Position numbers and translations under genes: made by a program
Notes under the pieces: model-generated
Databases searched by the model: none
Told to the model about the DNA's origin: nothing
What the model saw: only the letters and a program-made list of their open reading frames with translations
NCBI GenBank assembly: GCA_021772245.1
Contig: JAJFMH010000040.1
Location: 1 to 39,270, forward strand
From: Chlamydiota bacterium
Lineage (GTDB): Bacteria > Chlamydiota > Chlamydiia > Chlamydiales > Simkaniaceae
Reading direction: 5' to 3'
Length of the DNA: 39,270 bases
Part shown: positions 33,599 to 39,270 of the stretch, piece after piece
Numbering within the stretch: the first letter of the stretch is position 1
Layout: every line of letters begins with the position of its first letter

Positions 33599-35104
33599 AT
33601 GGAAAAAACTCCCCCGATTTCAAGAAAGTACCGCCCCACAACTTTTGCAAAGGTAAAAGAACAACAATCTATTGTAACTACTTTGAAAAACTCAATTTCT
33701 CTTGGGAGAATTTCCAATGCGTATCTTTTTTCTGGCCTTAGAGGAACCGGAAAAACAACACTTGCCAGACTATTTGCCAAATCTCTCAATTGCCAAAATC
33801 TCCAAGAGAATATAGAACCTTGTAATACGTGTACTTCTTGCCAAGAAATTGCATCTGGAACATCTCTAGATGTTCTAGAAATTGATGGCGCTTCAAGCCG
33901 TGGCATTGATGATATTCGAAAAATCAATGAAACAGCAATGTATGCCCCTACTTGTGGAAAATATAAAATCTACATTATTGACGAAGTTCATATGCTAACC
34001 AAAGAAGCATTTAATGCTCTTCTAAAAACACTCGAAGAACCTCCTCCTCATGTTAAATTTTTCTTTGCAACAACAGAGCCCAATAAGATCCTTCCAACTG
34101 TACTCAGTAGATGTCAAAGACTAGATCTACAGAGAATTTCAACTAAGTCCATTGCAGAAAAGCTTTTACAAATTACAAAACTTGCAAACACAACTATTGA
34201 ACAAGACGCTCTTTCCTATCTTGCACAAATTGCAGATGGTAGTATGCGAGATGGTGAATCAATGCTCGATCAACTCATCTGCTTTGCAGATGGCAATATT
34301 TCTCTTCAGATGGTCACAACTTCACTTGGAGCGGCAGATCCTGATTTTTTCTTTACTCTCCACTATGCAATGGAAAAAGAAGATATAAATTTTGCTTTTG
34401 ATGCAGCCCAAAAGCTTTTTACCCTTGGTAAAGACCTCTATTTTTTCATCGAAAATTGCGCAGAACATTTTCGAAATATCCTCTTATGCTCACTTGGAAA
34501 AACCAATATTTTGCAATTAAGCAAATATCAAGCAATTTCTAGCTCTTATTCACAGGCTCATCTTTTTCGTATACTCGACTACCTCACCTCTTGCTTAGAA
34601 AGGTTTGCTAAAGCTCCCTTTAAAAAGATCCATTTAGAAATGATCCTTCTTCATCTTATTCGATCTAAAAAAAGACTCGATTTAGAAACAATTTCCAAAA
34701 AGCTTCTTGAGCTAGAATCGAAACTTTCTTCAGATACAATATCGCCTAAGCCAACACAAAACTTGGTTCCTAATGATAATGCTACTCCCTCTTCTGGTCC
34801 TGTTGAAAAATCCCCCACTCCCCCAATTCGAGATCAATCCTCTATAGAGTCTCTTACCATTAAGCCTAAAAAAGAAAAACCTGCACCTATGGCTCCAACC
34901 CCTATACCAAATGTTGCGCCTCCTCAAAAGACGCCCCCCCCTATTCAAAAATCTACTTTGCAAGAAGAAACCCCAAAATCAAGAAAATCAACCCCCAACG
35001 AAAAGTCAGCTCAAATGATGAGTGACATTACTCGAACACCTATTGATGAAACACTTATGCGATTTGCAAGTATAGAATTAAATGGAAGCCTTACTAACCT
35101 TTAG
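33599..35104 (+). CDS. dnaX: DNA polymerase III subunit gamma/tau
   Basis: A 501-residue clamp-loader ATPase. Walker A is GLRGTGKTT (residues 46-54). A zinc-finger Cys cluster (CQNLQ...CNTCTSC, about 64-81), the IIDEVHML Walker B and an SRC sensor (LSRCQRL) follow. Domain III ends near residue 355. The remainder (about 380-480) is Pro/Lys/Ser-rich, a flexible tau-type tail without a recognisable polymerase-binding domain. A run of seven A's at 34667-34673 lies just after domain III; slippage there would give a short gamma-like product. AAGGA precedes the ATG. ybaB follows after 63 bases. Confidence 0.92.
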   Translation: MEKTPPISRKYRPTTFAKVKEQQSIVTTLKNSISLGRISNAYLFSGLRGTGKTTLARLFAKSLNCQNLQENIEPCNTCTSCQEIASGTSLDVLEIDGASSRGIDDIRKINETAMYAPTCGKYKIYIIDEVHMLTKEAFNALLKTLEEPPPHVKFFFATTEPNKILPTVLSRCQRLDLQRISTKSIAEKLLQITKLANTTIEQDALSYLAQIADGSMRDGESMLDQLICFADGNISLQMVTTSLGAADPDFFFTLHYAMEKEDINFAFDAAQKLFTLGKDLYFFIENCAEHFRNILLCSLGKTNILQLSKYQAISSSYSQAHLFRILDYLTSCLERFAKAPFKKIHLEMILLHLIRSKKRLDLETISKKLLELESKLSSDTISPKPTQNLVPNDNATPSSGPVEKSPTPPIRDQSSIESLTIKPKKEKPAPMAPTPIPNVAPPQKTPPPIQKSTLQEETPKSRKSTPNEKSAQMMSDITRTPIDETLMRFASIELNGSLTNL

Positions 35105-35167
35105 TTACGGTTGCAATTATTACCTATGTATATTATTATAAGACCTTTGATAAAAAGGAGCTTAATA

Positions 35168-35458
35168 ATGGGATCTGGTTTTTCTAAAATGAAAAAACAA
35201 GCGAAACTTATGGAAGAGCAGCTTGGTAAAATGCAAGAAGAGTTAAAAAATACTGAGGTGGTTGGATCTGCTGGCAATGGACTAGTAACCATTACACTTA
35301 GTGGTGACAAAAAAATGAAATCTATTTCCATCAAAAAAGACTGCGTTGATCAAGATGATATCGAAGGGTTACAAGATTTGATCATAGCAGCTTTTGAGAA
35401 TGCTTCTTCTAAAGTAGAAGAAAATAGCTCTATGCCCTCACTTCCATTCGGATTCTAA
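35168..35458 (+). CDS. ybaB: YbaB/EbfC nucleoid-associated protein
   Basis: A 96-residue YbaB/EbfC family protein, which forms a pair-of-tweezers dimer on DNA. The family-like start MGSGFSKMKKQAKLMEEQ and the middle VVGSAGNGLVTITLSGD are seen. The start is set at 35168 because AAGGAG lies seven bases upstream; the open frame extends 19 codons further up, but that extension does not fit the family. dnaX-ybaB is a common bacterial pair. Its last 21 bases overlap the convergent ptsI end. Confidence 0.9.
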   Translation: MGSGFSKMKKQAKLMEEQLGKMQEELKNTEVVGSAGNGLVTITLSGDKKMKSISIKKDCVDQDDIEGLQDLIIAAFENASSKVEENSSMPSLPFGF

Positions 35459-37180
35459 TACCTTTTTGATTTTCTTTTCTATAGATTCAATAGCCTTAGC
35501 TGCATGAAATGTATCTAAGGCTTCTTTTGCAAGTTTTTCACATTGCTTTAAGGAGTACTTTGCAATCACTTTCTTAATTAGTGGAATATTTCTTGGAATT
35601 GATGAAAAAGACCTCAGACCAAGACCTATAAGTATAATCATGGAAACAGGATTTGAAGCTAGATCTCCGCAAACGGTCACACCCTGATTTGTTTTATTTG
35701 CTGCCTCTGTAATACTCTGTATTAATCTAAGCACACTTGGATGCATCCATTTGAATTGATCATTTGGATCCAGCTCAGTACGATCTGTTGCCAACACATA
35801 TTGGGTTAAATCGTTACATCCAATAGAAACAAAATCAACTTCTTTTAAAATTTCATTAATCATGAGCGCGGCAGATGGAACCTCAATCATTGCTCCAATA
35901 CGAATTTCATTTGCTAAGCTTTCTCTTTTTTCATTAGAGTAAATTTTTTGGATACAACTCTTTACAAGTTTAATTTCAGAGATATCAGATACCATCGGAA
36001 TCATAATTGATACGCATGAGCCTGAATACGAGCAAAGAAGAGCTTTCAACTGCCTCTCTAAAACAACGGGATTTTTAAGCAGATATCTGATACCTCTTTT
36101 CCCAAGAGCAGGGTTTGCTTCCCCAGTTTCTGCTTTATCGCCACCTGTGTCAAAAAGGCGATACACGATGGACATATCATTTGATTGAGCCTTTATTTCT
36201 CTGTAATCAGAGAGCTGCTTTTCATAACTTAAAATTTGCAAATCTTGATCTAGGTATAACAACTCTGTTCTAAGTAAACCAACTCTGCAAATACCCATTT
36301 TTTGAAGAGCCGAAAAATTGGGATTTTTTCCCATATTTGCTTGCATGTCAATGCTTTGACCATCTTTTGTCTGGGCATTTTTAGATGCATCCTTTTCTAG
36401 GATTTTCTCTAAAAGCTTATGCTCTTTTTGTTTCTTCAGATATGACAATTTTGTTTTCTTTGTAGGATTCACTATCAACTTTCCATTTATACTGTCTAAG
36501 ATTATATCTCCTTTTAATGTTTCGTTAGAAACATTTGGCATAGAAACACATGTAAGATAGGGAATTCCTTTCGCCTTTGCAATTAATGCAGCGTGGCAAG
36601 TGTGTCCACCTTTAAGTGACAGAAGAGCTAGTACACCACACGAAATGGCGTCAAGAACATCAGAGGGTGTAAGTTCTTTTGCAAATAAAATCGACCCCCT
36701 TGGAAAAATTCGTTTTTGTCTTTTGGGCCTTAAATTCTCAAGAACCCTTGATTTTACATCTTTTACATCTATGAGTCTTTCTTTAAGATAAGCATCATCA
36801 ATGCTCGCAAATTGCTTTTCGTATTCACTCATGACAGAGTGAAAGACTGTTTCGGTACTTTTTAATGTTTCTTTAATCCGATCAACGACATTTGTCGTAA
36901 GAACAGGATCATCCAGCATTTGAATATGTCCATCAATGATATTGCTAGCATCTTTCGATCAATCTTCTTCTAGATTTTTTTGGAGCTGTTTTAGATCACC
37001 TTTAGAAGAGGTTACAGCTGCTTTATATCTACCAATTTCTGCGTCAACCTCGCCCGAATCAATAGGTCTTCCTGTATCAGGCATCCAGTTTCGTTCAATC
37101 AGAAAATGAGCTAACCCTATTGCAATACCTGAGCAGACACTAACACCTCGATACTCTTTTTCTTCGCTATTGCGCTTCAT
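35438..37180 (-). pseudogene. ptsI: Enzyme I of the PTS, interrupted by an in-frame TGA
   Basis: Enzyme I phosphorylates HPr from phosphoenolpyruvate. The reading frame from ATG 37180 runs 73 codons, meets TGA at 36961-36959 (codon 74), then continues in the same frame to 35438. Reading through gives about 580 residues, the normal length. Signature parts are intact downstream: catalytic His in GGHTCHAALIA (about 196 of the full frame), the VEVPSAALM and GCNDLTQYVLATDRT barrel segments, and TVCGDLAS. Upstream, EEKEYRGVSVCSGIAIG is the normal N-terminus. The ATG overlaps the ptsH stop by 14 bases. An in-frame ATG at 36919 could restart, but such a product lacks the first strands. A sequencing error, a recent nonsense mutation or recoding are all possible. 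Confidence 0.85.
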
Positions 37181-37454
37181 CCGACACAGTTTCCTCAAAT
37201 TGATTTTCGAATGCGTCTTTTAAAGCTTCAAGGGTTTCTTCTGCATCAATTCCTTCGATTATAAGGTCGATTGTAGAATCTTGTTTAATGGAAAGCACGA
37301 GAAGACTCATCACAGATCTAGCGTCCACTGTTTGACCATTAAAACTAATAAAGACTGACGAGGTGTAGTTTTGAAGCAATTTTGCAAGTAAAGAGGCTGG
37401 TCTAATATGGAGCCCCAAGGAATTTGTTACTTGAACAGTGTGAGTGAGTTTCAA
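37167..37454 (-). CDS. ptsH: Phosphocarrier protein HPr
   Basis: A 95-residue HPr, which carries a phosphate from Enzyme I to PTS partners. The active-site His is His16 in SLGLHIRPASLL and the regulatory Ser is Ser47 in ARSVM. The start is TTG at 37454, chosen because AAGGAGGGG lies a few bases upstream; an earlier TTG at 37484 would add ten basic residues and lacks a ribosome site. Both starts are non-ATG. ptsI follows with a 14-base overlap. Sugar-specific PTS permeases are few in this phylum, so a regulatory role is likely. Confidence 0.9.
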   Translation of the reverse strand: MKLTHTVQVTNSLGLHIRPASLLAKLLQNYTSSVFISFNGQTVDARSVMSLLVLSIKQDSTIDLIIEGIDAEETLEALKDAFENQFEETVSDEAQ

Positions 37455-37758
37455 TTCATTCCCCTCCTTTTTTTTGCGATTCAACCTGAAACAATATCTT
37501 TCGATTCTAAATCTACTCGCATTATTTCGAGCTCAAAGTTGCCAAACGAGCAATTTTTTGCGGGACAAGATAACTCTTCCTTGTTTGATGAGCAAGAAAT
37601 TTTGTTTCAAGTCATGATACTTCCCTAAAATCAATTACGTTCAAATTTATTTGAAAAAAAGCAAATTCAAATAATTATTAAATAAATATTTATATTAATT
37701 ATAAAATTTGATATTCGTTAATTATAATTCTTAAACAATTAAATTGCTTAAAATAAAC
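37455..37758. other. AT-rich divergent intergenic region between ptsH and ndh
   Basis: No gene is supported here. It is very AT-rich between about 37640 and 37758. A TATAAT lies at 37721-37726 without a clear -35 box, and a TTGATA at 37706-37711 without a clear -10. It should hold the divergent promoters of ptsH (leftward) and ndh (rightward). An inverted-repeat cluster lies at 37640-37672. Confidence 0.6.
37640..37672. promoter_or_regulatory. Candidate operator: three TTCAAAT half-sites
   Basis: TTCAAAT (37640-37646), ATTTGAA inverted (37649-37655) and TTCAAAT again (37666-37672) lie in the divergent gap. The first two make a 7-bp inverted repeat with two bases between. It may be an operator for a dimeric regulator; AT-rich sequence makes chance occurrence possible. 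Confidence 0.3.
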
Positions 37759-39048
37759 ATGATAGAAAACGAAAAAAACAAAGTAATTGTCATTGGCGGT
37801 GGGTTTGGGGGATTAAACGTAGTTTCCACCCTTCGAAAATCCAAAAAAAAGATTCTTCTGATTGATAAAAAGAATCATCATCTATTTCAGCCGTTACTTT
37901 ATCAAGTTGCAAGCGCTGCTCTTTCACCTGCAGATATCGCAACTCCGCTCCGAGAAATTTTCCGCTCCTGCAAAAATGTAACAGTTATGATGGGAGATGT
38001 GGTTCACATCGATAAAAACAAAAAAGAAATCACTCTTAAAGATGGAGCAATTGAGACCTATGATTACCTAGTAATTGGAATTGGAGCTCGCCACTCCTAT
38101 TTTGGAAAAGATGAGTGGGAACAATTTGCCCCAGGTCTAAAAACCCTAAGAGACGCACTTACAATCAGAGAAAAAGTCCTACTTTCCTTCGAGACGGCAG
38201 AACGTCTTGACGATCCAAAAGAAATCGAAAAGCATTTAAACTTTGTTGTGATTGGTGGTGGTCCAACTGGCGTGGAAATGGCAGGAGCCATTGCAGAAAT
38301 TGCGCATAAGACACTTTTTAAAAACTTCCGAAAGATCCATCCTGAAAAGTCTAAAATCTATCTAATTGAGGGCGCTGATCGAGTCCTACCCCCCTTTCCT
38401 AAATCTTTGTCTAAACGAGCAAAAAAAGACTTAGAAAAGATGGGGGTTGAAGTAATTACAAGTAAAATCGTTACAAATGTTACAGCTGAAGGAATTGAGA
38501 TCGGCACTGAAAAAATTCATGCAAAAAATATCATATGGGCCGCTGGAAATCAAGTTTCTCCATTACTAAAAGATCTCGAAGTAGAAAGAGATCGTCAAGG
38601 TCGAATCATTGTTGAAAAAGATCTCTCTATTCCTAACAATCCTGAGATCTTTGTGATTGGTGATGCAGCTCATCTTGAATCTAAAAAAGGGCCTCTTCCG
38701 GGCATTGCGCCTGTCGCCATCCAAATGGCTGGATATGTAGGAAGGGTTATCAAAAAAGACATTCCAAAAGAAAAAAGAAGGCCTTTTCGATACTTTGATA
38801 AAGGCTCACTTGCAACAATTGGGACAGGAAAAGCCGTTGGGTTTATGGGGAAATTAAGGCTTACTGGCCTTGTTGCATGGCTCGGATGGGGGCTCATCCA
38901 CGTCGCATATCTCATTGGCTATCGAAATCGTTTTACAGTGATGCTTAACTGGATCTTTCATTACGTAACAGGAATCAGAGGTGCAAGGCTTGTCTATAAA
39001 TCCATTGATGAAGAGCTACCTAAGAAAGACATTTCCTCGAAAAAATAG
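37759..39048 (+). CDS. ndh: Type II NADH dehydrogenase (NDH-2)
   Basis: A predicted 429-residue flavoprotein that passes electrons from NADH to quinone without pumping. It begins with the FAD motif GGGFGGLNV, followed by HHLFQPLLYQVASAALSP, a family hallmark. A second Rossmann motif, IGGGPTGVEMAGAIAE (about residue 165), binds NADH. FVIGDAAHLES near 297 completes the FAD site, and the C-terminal hydrophobic and aromatic segment (about 345-405) fits membrane attachment. The start is ATG at 37759; a TTG five codons earlier extends the frame. No strong Shine-Dalgarno is present. Confidence 0.9.
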   Translation: MIENEKNKVIVIGGGFGGLNVVSTLRKSKKKILLIDKKNHHLFQPLLYQVASAALSPADIATPLREIFRSCKNVTVMMGDVVHIDKNKKEITLKDGAIETYDYLVIGIGARHSYFGKDEWEQFAPGLKTLRDALTIREKVLLSFETAERLDDPKEIEKHLNFVVIGGGPTGVEMAGAIAEIAHKTLFKNFRKIHPEKSKIYLIEGADRVLPPFPKSLSKRAKKDLEKMGVEVITSKIVTNVTAEGIEIGTEKIHAKNIIWAAGNQVSPLLKDLEVERDRQGRIIVEKDLSIPNNPEIFVIGDAAHLESKKGPLPGIAPVAIQMAGYVGRVIKKDIPKEKRRPFRYFDKGSLATIGTGKAVGFMGKLRLTGLVAWLGWGLIHVAYLIGYRNRFTVMLNWIFHYVTGIRGARLVYKSIDEELPKKDISSKK

Positions 39049-39132
39049 AGCAAGTAGCATTATTTAACAAACTCAAATGAAATACTCTCCATTTTGAAAC
39101 TTTTCTCTGCTACACTCTATCTTGCATAAAAA

Positions 39133-39270
39133 ATGATACACCGGACATCAGTTCTGTTTTTTACAATTTCAGCTAAAAGACTTGGAGATTTTGCCTCCTA
39201 TTTTCGTAAATATCCTGCTCTGCAATGCGGATTGTGCCTATTATTTGGTACTCTCTTAAGTTATGAAAAT
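39133..39270 (+). CDS. Partial gene, N-terminus of a ComEC-like membrane protein
   Basis: An open frame of 46 codons runs off the right edge. It starts MIHRTSVLFF and continues to RLGDFASYFRKYPALQCG, then a hydrophobic segment (LCLLFGTLLSY). A basic start followed by a membrane helix resembles the N-terminus of ComEC/Rec2 DNA uptake channels. From memory C. trachomatis has comEC two genes beyond ptsH, which supports the guess. Only the first helix is seen, so the identification is tentative. No convincing Shine-Dalgarno precedes the ATG. Confidence 0.4.
   Translation, partial: MIHRTSVLFFTISAKRLGDFASYFRKYPALQCGLCLLFGTLLSYEN

Noticed and set aside
36959-36961. Selenocysteine at the ptsI TGA
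   Set aside because: No stem-loop of the required type was recognised after the TGA, and Enzyme I is not a known selenoprotein.
37407-37628. 73-codon rightward frame antisense to ptsH and the gap
   Set aside because: Composition and position are those of an antisense shadow, with no ribosome site.

Overview
This window is a gene-dense, AT-rich piece of chromosome from a member of the phylum Chlamydiae, most likely one outside the classical Chlamydiaceae. No rRNA or species marker is present, so the family is left open. The assignment rests on gene content: a stand-alone SWIB protein, a plant-plastid-like PlsB, an insulinase-like M16 protease and an NtrC-type AtoC/CtcC regulator. It also rests on three gene orders that match, from memory, Chlamydia trachomatis blocks: DUF177-rpmF-plsX-rng-plsB-ptr (CT811 to CT806); yebC-x-prfB-SWIB-ispD-truA-HAD-x-atoC-recO (CT457 to CT470); and dnaX-ybaB-ptsI-ptsH followed by a comEC-like start (CT334 to CT339). 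No CRISPR array, insertion sequence or prophage was seen.

Layout. Positions 1-297 hold no recognisable gene. Next comes a leftward pair of small, translationally coupled, proline/asparagine-rich proteins behind a good promoter. Positions 941-8261 are the rightward phospholipid/ribosome/RNA block (DUF177, L32, PlsX, RNase G/E, PlsB, M16 protease). A large leftward GH63-type glucosidase follows. A rightward three-gene unit (disulfide oxidoreductase, TVP38/VTT membrane protein, CDP-alcohol phosphatidyltransferase) comes after it. The leftward prfB-GNAT-GNAT-yebC operon carries a programmed +1 frameshift in prfB. A 114-residue membrane-anchored orphan and a UGP3-like nucleotidyltransferase share a bidirectional terminator.

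From 19.3 to 24.1 kb lie SWIB, ispD, truA, tRNA-Leu, a HAD phosphatase, an M15-like lipoprotein and the sigma-54 activator AtoC. The leftward stretch from 30.0 to 24.1 kb holds hpf, a small PD-(D/E)XK nuclease-like protein, two MptE-like (DUF115) proteins, an RDD/GYF membrane protein and GloB. The right end has recO, two leftward tRNAs, yidD, a PgpH-type HD phosphodiesterase, dnaX, ybaB, ptsI/ptsH, ndh and a partial comEC-like gene.

How the genes fit together. PlsX and PlsB feed early phospholipid synthesis, and the CDP-alcohol enzyme beside a VTT-family protein may serve later steps. RF2 autoregulation is visible at the prfB frameshift. The HPr/EI pair looks compromised, because ptsI has one in-frame TGA at codon 74 in an otherwise full-length frame. 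The sigma-54 activator has a degenerate receiver and no adjacent sensor kinase. Five convergent gene pairs overlap at their 3' ends, a sign of strong compaction. The most unusual content is the hpf-nuclease-MptE-MptE operon, the UGP3-like enzyme, the interrupted ptsI and the orphan small proteins.
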